A DNA stretch of 64,000 bases, taken from Phalacrocorax aristotelis. Its lineage: Eukaryota > Chordata > Aves > Suliformes > Phalacrocoracidae. Positions 20,256 through 31,140 of this stretch are shown in pieces (position 1 is the first letter of the stretch; every line of letters begins with the position of its first letter). The stretch lies in the NCBI RefSeq assembly GCF_949628215.1, contig NC_134310.1, forward strand, positions 10,305,401 to 10,369,400. Direction: 5' to 3'. A program made the position numbers and the translations under genes. The notes beneath the pieces were generated by a model. It was not told the DNA's origin, made no database searches, and saw nothing but the letters and a program-made list of their open reading frames with translations.

Positions 20256-23200
20256 AAAGGGATAACCGGGCTTACTGGACTGTGTGGATCCGATGGCCTG
20301 GCACGTCCGACCCACAGGAGTATAAAGCTTTAGTGGACACCGGCGCACAGTGCACCTTAATGCCATCAAACTATATAGGGGCAGAACCCATCAGCATTGC
20401 TGGAGTGACAGGGGGATCCCAAGAGCTAACTGTATTGGAGGCCGAAGTGAGCCTAACTGGCAATGAGTGGCAGAAGCACCCCATTGTGACTGGCCCAGAG
20501 GCTCCGTGCATCCTTGGTATAGACTACCTCAGGAGAGGGTATTTCAAGGACCCAAAAGGTTACAAGTGGGCTTTTGGTGTAGCTGCCTTGGAGACGGAGG
20601 AAACTGAACAGCTGTCTACCTTGCCCGGTCTCTCAAAGGACCCTTCTGTGGTGGGGTTGCTGAAGGTCAAAGAACAACAGGTGCCAATCGCCACCACAAC
20701 AGTGCACCGGCGGCAATATCGCACCAACAGAGACTCTCTGATCCCCATCCATAAACTCATTCACCAACTGAGGAGCCAAGGAGTCATCAGTAAGACCCAC
20801 TCACCCTTTAACAGTCCCATATGGCCAGTCCGGAAGTCTAATGGAGAGTGGAGACTAACAGTAGACTATCGTGGCCTGAATGAAGTCACTCCACCGTTGA
20901 GTGCTGCTGTGCCAGACATGCTAGAACTTCAATACGAACTGGAGTCAAAGGCGGCCAAGTGGTATGCCACAATTGATATTGCTAATGCATTCTTCTCAAT
21001 CCCTCTGGCAGCAGAGTGCAGGCCACAGTTTGCTTTCACATGGAGGGGCGTCCAGTACACCTGGAATCGACTGCCCCAGGGGTGGAAACACAGTCCTACC
21101 ATTTGCCATGGACTGATTCAGACTGTACTGGAACAGGGAGAAGCTCCAGAACACCTTCAATACATTGATGACATCATTGTGTGGGGCAGCACAGCAGAAG
21201 AAGTTTTTGAGAAAGGTGAGAAAATAGTCCAAATCCTTCTGAAAGCTGGTTTTGCCATAAAACAAAGTAAGGTGAAGGGACCTGCACGAGAAATCCAGTT
21301 CTTAGGAATTAAATGGCAAGACGGTCGTCGTCAGATTCCAATGGATGTGATCAACAAAATAGCAGCCATGTCTCCACCAACTAGCAAAAAGGAAACACAA
21401 GCTTTCTTGGGCGTTGTGGGTTTTTGGAGAATGCATATTCCAAATTACAGTCTGATCGTGAGCCCTCTCTATCAAGTGACCCGGAAAAAGAATGATTTCA
21501 AATGGGGCCCTGAGCAACGACAAGCCTTTGAACAGATTAAACGAGAAATAGTCCATGCAGTAGCTCTTGGGCCAGTCCGGGCAGGACAAGATGTAAAAAA
21601 TGTGCTCTACACTGCAGCCGGGGAGAATGGCCCTACCTGGAGTCTCTGGCAGAAAGCACCTGGGGAGACCCGGGGTCGACCCCTAGGGTTTTGGAGTCGG
21701 GGATACAGAGGGTCTGAAGCCCGCTATACTCCAACTGAAAAAGAGATATTGGCAGCATATGAAGGGGTTCGAGCTGCTTCAGAAGTGGTTGGTACTGAAG
21801 CACAGTTGCTCCTGGCACCCCGACTGCCAGTGCTGGGCTGGATGTTCAAAGGAAACATCCCCTCTACACACCATGCAACTGATGCTACGTGGAGTAAATG
21901 GGTTGCACTGATCACCCAGCGGGCTCGAGTAGGAAACCCCAGTCGCCCAGGAATCTTGGAAGTGATTATGGACTGGCCAGAAGGCAAAGATTTTGGATTA
22001 TCACCAGAGGAGGAGGTGACACGTGCTGAAGAAGCCCCACTGTATAACAAACTGCCAGAAGATGAGAAGCAATATGCCCTGTTCACTGATGGGTCCTGTC
22101 GCCTTGTGGGAAAGCACCGGAGATGGAAGGCTGCTGTATGGAGTCCTACACGACAAGTAGCAGAAACTGCTGAAGGAGAAGGTGAATCGAGCCAGTTTGC
22201 AGAGGTAAAGGCCATCCAGCTGGCCTTAGACATCGCTGAACGGGAAAAGTGGCCAGTGCTCTATCTCTATACTGACTCCTGGATGGTGGCAAATGCCTTG
22301 TGGGGCTGGCTGCAGCAATGGAAGCAAAGCAACTGGCAGCGCAGAGGCAAACCCATCTGGGCTGCCACATTGTGGCAAGATATTGCTGCCCGGGTAGAGA
22401 AACTGGTTGTAAAGGTACGGCATGTGGATGCTCACGTCCCCAAGAGTCGGGCCACTGAAGAACATCGAAACAACCAGCAGGTAGATCGGGCTGCCAAGAT
22501 TGAAGTGGCTGAGGTGGATCTGGACTGGCAGCATAAGGGTGAACTATTTCTAGCTCGGTGGGCCCATGACACCTCAGGCCATCAAGGGAGAGATGCAACA
22601 TACAGGTGGGCTCGTGATCGAGGGGTGGACTTGACCATGGATATTATTGCACAGGTTATCCACGAATGTGACACATGCGCTGCAATCAAGCAAGCGAAGC
22701 GGGTAAAGCCTCTGTGGTATGGGGGACGATGGCTGAAATATAAATATGGGGAGGCCTGGCAAATTGACTATATCACACTCCCACAGACCCGCCAAGGCAA
22801 GCGCCATGTGCTTACAATGGTAGAAACAACGACTGGCTGGCTGGAAACATATCCTGTCCCCCACGCCACTGCCCGGAACACTATCCTGGGTCTTGAGAAA
22901 CAAGTCCTGTGGCGACATGGCACCCCAGAGAGGATTGAGTCAGACAATGGGACTCATTTCCGAAATAGCCTCATAGACACCTGGGCCAAAGAGCACGGCA
23001 TTGAGTGGGTGTATCACATCCCCTATCACGCACCAGCCTCTGGGAAAATTGAAAGGTACAATGGACTGTTAAAAACCACACTGAGAGCAATGGGGGGTGG
23101 GACATTCAAGCACTGGGATACACATTTAGCAAAAGCCACGTGGTTAGTCAACACGAGGGGATCTGCCAACCGAGCTGGCCCTGCCCAGTCAGAAATCCTA

Positions 23201-23413
23201 CATACTGTGGAAGGGGATAGAGTCCCTGTAGTGCACAGAAAAAGTATGCTGGGCAAAACAGTCTGGGTTCTTCCTGCCTCTGGCAAAGGCAAACCCATTC
23301 GTGGGATTGCTTTTGCTCGAGGACCTGGGTGCACTTGGTGGGTGATGCGGGAGGATGGAGAAATCCGATGTGTGCCTCAAGGGGATTTGATTTTGGGTGA
23401 AAACAGTCAATGA
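20228..23413 (+). CDS. pol: ERV-L Pol of ERVL-1 (protease, RT, RNase H, integrase)
   Basis: The frame is open from the amber codon to TGA at 23411-23413. There is no convincing ATG at its start, so expression as Gag-Pol is likely. Numbered from the GTG at 20249 (1054 codons), the protease has DTG at 30-32 and ILGIDYL near 88. RT has [11 protein letters not shown] near 203, [11 protein letters not shown] near 242, LPQGWKHSP near 275 and the catalytic YIDD at 305-308. RNase H has LFTDGS (Asp 614), a Glu near 652 and YTDS (Asp 676). Integrase has a zinc site (His 773, His 778, Cys 807, Cys 810) and the DDE triad at about Asp 840, Asp 899 and Glu 935. No dUTPase domain is seen after integrase, unlike mammalian ERV-L. 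All catalytic residues look intact. Confidence 0.93.
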   Translation, partial: RGPASSRVEERDNRAYWTVWIRWPGTSDPQEYKALVDTGAQCTLMPSNYIGAEPISIAGVTGGSQELTVLEAEVSLTGNEWQKHPIVTGPEAPCILGIDYLRRGYFKDPKGYKWAFGVAALETEETEQLSTLPGLSKDPSVVGLLKVKEQQVPIATTTVHRRQYRTNRDSLIPIHKLIHQLRSQGVISKTHSPFNSPIWPVRKSNGEWRLTVDYRGLNEVTPPLSAAVPDMLELQYELESKAAKWYATIDIANAFFSIPLAAECRPQFAFTWRGVQYTWNRLPQGWKHSPTICHGLIQTVLEQGEAPEHLQYIDDIIVWGSTAEEVFEKGEKIVQILLKAGFAIKQSKVKGPAREIQFLGIKWQDGRRQIPMDVINKIAAMSPPTSKKETQAFLGVVGFWRMHIPNYSLIVSPLYQVTRKKNDFKWGPEQRQAFEQIKREIVHAVALGPVRAGQDVKNVLYTAAGENGPTWSLWQKAPGETRGRPLGFWSRGYRGSEARYTPTEKEILAAYEGVRAASEVVGTEAQLLLAPRLPVLGWMFKGNIPSTHHATDATWSKWVALITQRARVGNPSRPGILEVIMDWPEGKDFGLSPEEEVTRAEEAPLYNKLPEDEKQYALFTDGSCRLVGKHRRWKAAVWSPTRQVAETAEGEGESSQFAEVKAIQLALDIAEREKWPVLYLYTDSWMVANALWGWLQQWKQSNWQRRGKPIWAATLWQDIAARVEKLVVKVRHVDAHVPKSRATEEHRNNQQVDRAAKIEVAEVDLDWQHKGELFLARWAHDTSGHQGRDATYRWARDRGVDLTMDIIAQVIHECDTCAAIKQAKRVKPLWYGGRWLKYKYGEAWQIDYITLPQTRQGKRHVLTMVETTTGWLETYPVPHATARNTILGLEKQVLWRHGTPERIESDNGTHFRNSLIDTWAKEHGIEWVYHIPYHAPASGKIERYNGLLKTTLRAMGGGTFKHWDTHLAKATWLVNTRGSANRAGPAQSEILHTVEGDRVPVVHRKSMLGKTVWVLPASGKGKPIRGIAFARGPGCTWWVMREDGEIRCVPQGDLILGENSQ

Positions 23414-23817
23414 ACTGAATGGCACAATGTGAACTGCTATATAATATTGTGTGTCACCTCTGTGTTGTATCAATGATATCAGAGTACGAGCCTCCCAACC
23501 CATGGAAGATCAACTATGAAACAAGCCGTGCAGCAGTGATGGAACGATGACTGACTCGGTATGCAGCAACCCAACGCCACACACCATCTCTCCCACCCGG
23601 AAAGACTGATACAACAGATGGAGCCCAGAGTCATGGACTGCGTGAACTCAATGGACATTTTAATGGACATTTTACAGGGAAGATCCATGAACTAAGGGAA
23701 TGATGTCTGTGTATTATGTTAAAGGATGGGAAGGGGAGGGGTGGTGGTTGGTACGGTTGTATTGCATCATATGGGACCTGGGCATGGTGTAAGTGGTATG
23801 GAATAAGGGGTGGAGAA
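23414..23817 (+). other. 3' internal region of ERVL-1, no env, ending in the polypurine tract
   Basis: About 400 bp without a long frame. It contains a GTGGTTGGTAC 11-mer (23744-23754) that also occurs inside pol at 21785-21795. The purine tract AAGGGGTGGAGAA lies directly before the 3' LTR. The absence of env fits ERV-L. Confidence 0.85.
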
Positions 23818-24321
23818 TGTGCTGGTTTTGGCTGAGAAGGGGTTAATTCTCCTCACTGTGGGGGTCAGCTACCTTTCCAGCTTCCCGCGCTCTGCCGCGT
23901 GGCGTGGCAGGGGGGGGCTGGGAGGGGCAGGGCCATGGTGGGGGCGGCTGACCCCGACTGGCCAATGGCAGGTTCATTCCATACCATGTGACACCATGAC
24001 CAGTATATTGAGGGGGGGCAGTGGCAGCGCGCAGGCGGCGCGGCGTCGGGTCGGCGGGCGGCGAGCGGCTGCGGCGCGTGCGGTTTGTTCCGGCGGTTCG
24101 TTCCCCCTCTCCCCTCCCCTCCCTTCCCCCCTCCCCCGGGGCTTTGCGCCTCTCATTGTTCTCCTTCACATTGCATTTCTACTGTTGTTTCTTTTAATTT
24201 TCATTATTAAACTGTTCTTATCCCAACCCACGAGCGTTACCCTTCTGATTCTCTCCCCCATCTACCGGTGGGGGAGTGAGCGAGCGACTGTGTGGGGCTG
24301 AGCTGCCGCTAAACCACGACA
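23818..24321 (+). mobile_element. 3' LTR of ERVL-1
   Basis: 504 bp, the same length as the 5' LTR and identical by eye. ACGGG follows at 24322-24326. Confidence 0.95.
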
Positions 24322-24681
24322 ACGGGACACTGTGAGGTGACACACTCCTCTAGACCCAGGATCGGAGATAGGAATCCAGCAGTTAGTGTCTCTATTCATT
24401 GGCCAATCAGCAAGTGATATCTGGAGGAAGTTGCAGAAATTGAGGCCAGCAGAAAGTAGAAATGTGGAGATTTTATTAGATGAAGCATGGAGAGTGTTTA
24501 GCAATAGAGAAGAGGAAGACCGAAGGAAAGACAGGCGGGCATTGGTAGCGGCACTACAAGAGAGTAAAGGATTCAAAAGTGGGAGACCTAAGAGGCCTTT
24601 GGGAAAGACCAATGTGCATGGTGTAGACAGAGGGGACATTGGAAAAATGAGTGTCCAGAGAAACGGAGAGGGAAGGGAAGG
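24322..24681 (+). pseudogene. gag: Provirus C gag, 3' part (capsid end and zinc knuckle)
   Basis: Gammaretroviral gag resumes after the ERVL-1 insertion. FIGQSASDIWRKLQKL (major-homology-type end of capsid) is followed by a basic charged segment. Near 24608-24650, in another frame, a CCHC zinc knuckle (CAWCRQRGHWKNEC) is readable. It is cut at 24681 by another ERV-L LTR. Confidence 0.83.
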
Positions 24682-25272
24682 TGTCATGGTTTTAGCTGGG
24701 ATAGAGTTAATTTTCTTCACTGCAGCTGGTGCAGTGCTGTGCTTTGGACTTAGTATGAAAACAATGTTGATAACACACAGATGTTTTGGTTGTTGCTGGG
24801 CAGTGCTTGTACTAGTCAAGGACTTTTCCAGCTTCCCATGCTCTGCTGGGTGCACAAGAAGCTGGGAGGGGAGGGGGTACAGCTAAGTGAGCGGATTCAA
24901 ACTGGCCAAAGGGATATTCCATATCATGTAACGTCATGCCCAGTATGTTACCTGGGAGGAGCTGGCTGGGGGAGGGAGGCAACAATCACGGCTCGAGGAC
25001 CGGCAGCGTTGGTCGGCGGGTGGTGAGCGGTTGTATCGTTTGTGGTTTTATCTTTTTTCCCTTTGCCTTTTAATAATATTATCATTATTGTTATTACTAT
25101 AATAATCATTGTTATAATTATCTTATTCTAACTATTAAACTGTTCTTATCTCAATCCACAAGTTTTTTTTTTTATTTTGCTCTTCCAATTCTCTCCCCCA
25201 TCCCAGAGGGGTGGGGGGAGTGAGCGAGTGGCTGCGTGGTGTTTAGTTGCTGACTGGGGCTGAACCACGACA
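24682..25272 (+). mobile_element. 5' LTR of ERV-L copy 3
   Basis: About 591 bp, TGTCATGGTTTTAGC to ACCACGACA, with an A/T-rich ATTATTATT stretch. It is a different LTR subfamily from ERVL-1. Primer site TGGCACCCAACGTGGGGC follows at 25281-25298 with one substitution. Confidence 0.88.
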
Positions 25273-25375
25273 GTCCTTTTTGGCACCCAACGTGGGGCTC
25301 GAAGGGTTGAGATAATAACAGTTGCTGGTCACAGCATAGACTCTGTTCTCAATATTAGTTTATCCGATCTGCACC

Positions 25376-25673
25376 ATGCTCTTGTATTTGCTGTGTCTGT
25401 TACAGACTGGTGCTGGTTTTTGTGGTCTGCTGTGCTCTGCAGTGATTAGAGATGTTTTGCCTGGGAGAGTTGTTTTTAAAACATTGGCCTTGAGTTTTAT
25501 TTGGTATTTGAAGTTTATATTGAAGCCGTTACTGTACGTCGGCTACCACCTCATGGATACAATTAGCAATTATACCGCCTCCTCTGAGGGTTTTTTTATG
25601 GAGGAAATACAGAATGGCACCTTAGCTACCATCTTCTATAATGCCTCCTCTTTCATTACAACAACTTTTCAGC
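25376..25673 (+). pseudogene. gag: Truncated gag N-terminus of ERV-L copy 3
   Basis: The frame starts at ATG 25376 and repeats the hydrophobic N-terminal architecture of ERVL-1 Gag with many substitutions (KFILKPLLYVGYHL, ISNYTASSEGFF, MEEIQNGTLATIF). It stops being gag at 25673, where the inverted copy of bases 1-1190 begins. The open frame runs on through the junction only by chance. Confidence 0.85.
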
Positions 25674-26862
25674 ATCCATCCATTTCCTGGCCACATCACA
25701 TTCAAAGAAAGCTGACAGAGTTTCATCTTTCCCTTGTATCATCTGATATAATTTTGACAAGTTTTTCAGTTTTAGAATCACGTTCCTTACACCAAACAAT
25801 ATCTGCCCCCCCCCCCCCCCCCAGTTCTTCAACATCACTGTTCACATCCCTATTATCCACTTCTCCATCTTCCCTGTTTCCACCCTGATCATTACCTCCC
25901 CATAGAGTTCCCTGTCCCTGGGCTACTAAGAATCCTACATCATCTTCCTCTTCCACTGGCTCTTTGTGTTTTTATACCTTTTACCAATACTACATGCAGA
26001 ACAACATTGTTTAGGTGTTTGTCCCAAATTGATTCTAAAGCCAAAACATTTGCAGCCACGTTCTTTTCTACTTTTCCAACCATTCTGCAACATGAAAAAC
26101 AACTCCACATATGGTATCTCATCCCATTTTCCTTCTCTTTTACAAAACAACATTAACTGTAGCATAGTATTATTACATTATAATAATATAGTATTATTAT
26201 AGTATTATATTTCAAAGTATACATCGGCCACCAATGATTACAATACTCAGTTAACTGCTTCCTTGTGAGGGGATCCCCCCCTTCTTCTATGCTTCAGTAA
26301 ACACCCTAAAGGTGATTTCCTTAAGATGTCTCCTTTAGATGATTCCCCACCCATATTAAATGTGAGTTCCAAAACAACTATCTGATCCAAACATGCAAAA
26401 CCAAATCTGCCGTTCCGATAACCAAGCCAAAATTCAGAGACCACTCAAGACAATTAACCAAATTGGGGACTCGAACCCCTTTCAGTGGGACTCTAACCCA
26501 CTCCTTAAACTTCAGGGACTCGAACCCCTTTCTAAACCAACTAGGGGACTCAAACCCCCCCAACCAGAAAACATACTTTGCAAAATTCTTTTTCTCTTAA
26601 TAATTGACCAAAACCAATATTACAAGCACCGGTACTTAAAACCAAATTAAAATCACAATTTCCAATTAAACAAACTTTCCCTTCCTATGCAGGCAGGTGT
26701 CTCATCCCCACAAATATAATTCAAGCAAACAGATATGCATCCCACAAGAAACATTTCTCTGCTCAGTAAGCAGAGCTTTGTGTTTTCACTTTCCTGCACT
26801 TAGATTTTCTACCTGGACTGTAAGCAATTCACAGCTTAGGTTTCTACACATTAATAATGCCT
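25674..26862. repeat. Right arm of the large inverted repeat
   Basis: Reverse complement of 1-1190, 1189 bp long, with one indel in the poly-C run at 25806-25822. It contains provirus A leader and gag start in minus orientation. Its inner edge joins ERV-L gag at 25673/25674. Its outer edge corresponds to window position 1 and therefore may not be a true end. Confidence 0.93.
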
Positions 26863-27878
26863 AGCCCATTTCTGGATTTAGGTAAAGAAATGTCTTGCCA
26901 AAGCCACAAAGGAGAATAAAAACAACAAACGCGATCTAGAAATCTAGTGGCAGATGAAAATGTCTACAAAACTGAAACCTTAAGGAGGATGATCATAGAA
27001 ATGCATGCTCCTGGATGTAGTAAGGAGATAGCACTGATCTGCTCAGTCCTTTAAAGCCAGGGGATTGTGTGGATATGTGATCAGAAGCAGAAATTTAGAA
27101 AAGCAATAAATCTTAATATAGAAAATTGAGGTACTTCAGGTACTACTGGATTAGGCAACAGCTGTGTAAAGGCTCTGAGGACTGCAGTGGTAGATTGAGC
27201 TGTCTTAAATTCTTTAACAGTTATAAAGGTTGTAGCCCCCATAAATTAACAAGTTCTTATTTTTGCAGATGGGGTGAGATTTTGCAACTTAATACTCAAT
27301 ATATGCCATTAGTTGGTTGGTATAATTAGTTATTGTACTTTTTCACTATGTCATTTTAGAGAAATTGTATATTGATGGCAGGATTCAATTAGAAGATGTT
27401 AGACTGAAATGAAAATGACGAGTTCAATATGTGAACTCTAAAATGTGAAAAGTTATCACTAAAAATGTTACTATTATCAAAGCAACAATCAAAAAATTTA
27501 TTTTATTACTGTTTATGACCACATATAGCTTAAATAAAGAAAAATAATGACTATCTTATAATACACACATCCTGAGACACCACAGGCTAAATATATTAAT
27601 GGAAAAGTATTTTCCCTTCTTCATGCACCCACTTAACAAATTCTGAGTCAACTTAAGCCAAAATAATTTCTTTTCTTGTCCTAAAATTAAAGCTTCCTGT
27701 TTAAATAACATTTTCCAACATTTGCCTTGTTCATTTTGTTTTATATCACCTTATTTCCCCTACCCGTACATCTTTCACTCATCTACTAAAGCTATTTCTA
27801 AAAGCGTAAGCCAAACAACATGCACCAAAGAACAGACATCCAAGACTGTGGTTCCAAGAGTCTAATTCTTGGTAGTAT
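26863..27878. other. No recognised gene (about 1 kb, AT-rich)
   Basis: AT-rich sequence with no coding frame or repeat family that I recognise. If the inverted repeat continues beyond the window start, this stretch would be its continuation. Confidence 0.5.
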
Positions 27879-28818
27879 TGTGGTGGGTTGACTTTGGCTG
27901 GCTGCCAGGTGCCCAACAAGCTGCTCTATCACTCCCTCTTCATCCACAGGATGGGGGGAGAAAATATGATTAAAAGCTCGTGGGTCAAGATAAGGACAGG
28001 GAGCTCACTTATCAATTGCCCTCACAAGCAAAACAGACTCTACTTGGGGAAATTAATTTAATTTATTGAGAACAAAACTAAAAACACCTTTCCCCTGCCC
28101 CCCCTTCTTCCCAGGCTCAACTTCACTCCCAACTTCTCTACCTCCTCCCCTCCGAGCAGCACAGGGGGATGGGGAATGGGGGTTGCAGTCAGTTCATAAC
28201 ATTTTGTCTCTGCCACGCCGGCCTCCTCACACTCTTCCCCGGCTCCAGCATGGGGTCCCTCCCAAGGGAGACAGTCCTTCCCGAACTTCTCCAATGTAAG
28301 TCCTTCCCATGGGCTGCAGTTCTTCACAAACTGCTCCAGTGTGGGGCCTTTCCATGGGGTGCAGTCCTTCAGGAATGGGCTGCGCCAGCGTGGGGTCCTC
28401 CACGGGCTGCAGGTGGATATCTGCTCCACTGCGGACCTCCATGGGCTGCAGGGGGACAGCCTGCCTCACCATGGTCTTCACAATGGGCTGCAGGGGAATC
28501 TCTGCTCCAGCACCTGGAGCACCTCCTCCCCTTCCTTCTTCCCTGACCTTGGTATCTGCAGAGTTGTTCCTCTCACATAGTCTCATTCCTCTCTTCCAGC
28601 TGCTGTTGCGCAGCATTTTTTTTTCCCTTTCTTAAATATGGTATCACAGAGGCGCTACCACCGTCCCTGATTGGCTCAGCTTTGGCCAGCGGCTGGTCCA
28701 TCTTGGAGCCAGCTAGCACTGTTTCTATTGGACATGGAGGAAGCTTCTGGCATCTTCTCACAGAAGCCACCTATGCAGTCCCACTGCTACCAAAACCTTG
28801 CCATGTAAATCCAATACA
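27879..28818 (-). mobile_element. Solo LTR with internal tandem units, minus orientation
   Basis: About 940 bp, from TGTATTGGATTTACATGGC (at 28818 on the minus strand) to CCCACCACA at 27879. The interior has several 40-45 bp units on the minus strand with CTGCAGCCCATGG...GGAGCAG. A/T-rich and CCCCCTGC stretches precede U5. Flanks AGTAT and GGTAT differ at one base, a likely decayed 5-bp target duplication. This is the well-known long bird ERV-L LTR type. Confidence 0.85.
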
Positions 28819-29656
28819 GGTATACTGAAAAGCTCTTGTATTAAAGCATGCATTCTGAGAAACTTGGACTATATGAAACAGTGAATTAAAGACAGGTTGC
28901 AGCCTGCCAACTGAATTTCCTTGCTTTTGACAGTCTATTAATCTGTACGGTGTGCGCTTGGCACTTTTAAATCAAAACAATATATCTATAACTTAAGCTG
29001 GTTTTTCAAACATGAGGCAAAATGCTGTACATGGAACTTGAGAGAAGCAAAAATCATACTTCCCATGAAACAGTTAATTCACTATAATTGTCAACACATG
29101 GCTCCTAAATCATTATCAAAGCATGTTCTGTTTCATTGCTCTTCACAGTATGTTTACTCATCTAGTTCACCATTTTAAGGATTGGAGCCCAATAGCATAA
29201 TTAGCAGGCACTTTAAAAAAAAAAAAAAAAAAGGAAAAATACCTTCTAAAGAACAGTTGTGCTCTTTACCTTCATCACACTCCCTGCCCTGTCTTTCAGC
29301 AGTACATTGTAGTCAGCAGAGCGATTGAACTGTACTTTTTGGCAGCTGTCAGGATTTCTAGAAAGAAAGGTGTTTATTTTCAAGTGTTGGAAAATAACCA
29401 GTCACGTTTTGCCCTGATTGCTACCTAATCTTTTGTTCCCAATGAAGGCTGACAAATTCTTCCAAGAAGTGATGGCAAATGACTCCTCCTTGTTGCATGA
29501 ATTTGGTTTAAGTTATTACCATGTCAGGCCTGTTAATTTAATTTCTTTTGGAATTCTGAAAAACTTGCAATGTAAATTAAAATGTTTACATTGGGGTTAG
29601 GAAGAGACAAAGGTTGAAACTTCATCCACTGAACCACCTGAGACCCACATCTCCCA
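28819..29656. other. No recognised gene (about 0.8 kb, AT-rich)
   Basis: Single-copy-looking AT-rich sequence with a poly-A run at about 29213-29232. No coding feature or repeat family is recognised. Confidence 0.5.
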
Positions 29657-30163
29657 TCTGCTGGTTTTGGCTGAGAAGGGGTTAATTCTCTTCACTATAG
29701 TGCCTGCAGTAGTCAGGGACCTTTCCAGCTTCCCACGCTCTGCCACGTGGGTGGGAGGCTGGGAGGGGCGGGGCCATGGCCGGGGCAGCTGACCCTGACC
29801 GGCCAATAGGATGTTCATTCCATACCATGTGACACCATGACCAGTATATTAATGGGGGCGGTTGGGGTGCAGGGGGGGGCAGTTGTGGCTCAGGGACTGG
29901 TGGCATTGGGTTGGGCGGTGAGTGGCTGCATCACGTGTGGTTTGTTTTGGTGGTTCATTCCCCTTCCCACCCCCTCCGCCCCATGTTTCGTGCCTCTCAT
30001 TGTTTTCCTTTCCATTGCATTTTTGTTGTTGTTTTATTCTAATTATTAAACTGTTCTTATCCCAACCCACGAGCGTTACCCTTCTGATTCTCTTCCCCCA
30101 TCCCACCGGTGGGGGAGTGAGTGAGCGACTGTGTGGGGCTGAGCTGCCGGCTAAACCATGACA
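29657..30163 (+). mobile_element. 5' LTR of ERV-L copy 4
   Basis: The LTR starts TCTGCTGGTTTTGG (TG start mutated) and ends AACCATGACA. A decayed primer site (TTGGTGCCTAACATGGGGCT) follows from 30171. It belongs to the ERVL-1 subfamily. Confidence 0.87.
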
Positions 30164-30229
30164 GTCTTTTTTGGTGCCTAACATGGGGCTCAAGGGTTGG
30201 AGATAACAACAGCTGCTGGTCACAGCACC

Positions 30230-30679
30230 ATGTTGTCGTTTTGGCAGTTGGTGTTAAAGATTGATGTTGGTTTGTTTAGTCTGCTGTGTTCTGCTGTGAT
30301 TAGTAAGGTTTTGCCTAAGAGATTTGTTATGCAAACCCTGGTTTTCAGCTTTATCTGGCATTTGGGGTTTTTGCTGAAACCGTTACTCTACTCTGGATAC
30401 CACCTTGTTGAGGCGATTAGCAATTATACCTCCTCCTTGGAGAGATTTTATATGGAGAAAGTACGGAATGGTATCTTTGCTACTTTCTTCTATGATGTCT
30501 CCGCAACCTTTTTGTATCTTGAACATCCTTGGGTGGTTAAGGTGCACTTATTGTTATTATTTTGGGCATATTGTTTTGGTTTTGACTAAGCAACTTAAGA
30601 ATATCACCCAGAAATCTGCCCCAAGGCTTGATAGTTACGAGTGGCAGGGCATGTGGGATAGCATGGGCAAATACCTAGG
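30230..30679 (+). pseudogene. gag: gag N-terminal fragment of ERV-L copy 4
   Basis: ATG at 30230 opens a frame with the same hydrophobic Gag N-terminus ([23 protein letters not shown]). It is frameshifted near 30560 and cut at 30679 by a minus-orientation LTR. Confidence 0.85.
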
Positions 30680-31140
30680 TGTCGTGGTTTAGCCGGCAAC
30701 TCAGCCCCACACAGTCGCTCACTCACTTCCCCCATCAGTTGATGGGGGAGAGAATCAGAAGGGTAACACTCGTGGGTTGAGATAAGAACAGTTTAATAAT
30801 TAAAATTAAAAAAACAACAACAAAAATGCAGTGGAAAAAAGAACAACGAGAGGCGCGAAACATGAGGGGGGGAAGGGGAACGAACTGCCGAAACAAACTG
30901 CATACGATGCAGCTGCTCACTGCCCGCCAACCCAACGCCGTGCCTCTTCCAAGCTGCAAACTGCCCCCCCTTAATATACTGGTCATGGTGTCAGATGGTA
31001 TGGAATGAACATGCCGTTGGCCAGACGGGGTCAGCCGCTCCTGCCGTGGCCCTGCCCCTCCCAGCCTCCCGCCAATACGGCAGAGCTTGGGAAGCTGGAA
31101 AGGTAGCCGACCCCCACAGTGAGGAAAATTAACCCCTTCC
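30680..31140 (-). mobile_element. ERV-L LTR, minus orientation, 5' end missing
   Basis: The plus strand begins TGTCGTGGTTTAGCC and ends CCCCTTCC, so about 20 bases of the LTR 5' end are missing. It sits between two gag fragments from different ERV-L subfamilies and has no target duplication, so it is a rearranged junction. Confidence 0.82.

Larger units (their letters stand above)
17790..24321 (+). mobile_element. Full-length young ERV-L provirus (ERVL-1), inserted in provirus C
   Basis: The 6532-bp provirus has two LTRs of 504 bp that look identical base for base. It has a tRNA-Lys1,2-type primer site, open gag, an in-frame amber codon, open pol, a polypurine tract (AAGGGGTGGAGAA, 23805-23817) and perfect ACGGG duplications. 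There is no env: only about 400 bp separate pol from the 3' LTR. Pol motifs place it in class III (ERV-L-like). Its insertion splits gammaretroviral gag. Identical LTRs imply a recent insertion. Protein-coding capacity for Gag and Pol looks intact, though activity is not shown. Confidence 0.96.

Noticed and set aside
23414-23817. A hidden env gene in ERVL-1
   Set aside because: Only about 400 bp lie between pol and the 3' LTR, with no long frame, signal peptide or membrane span.
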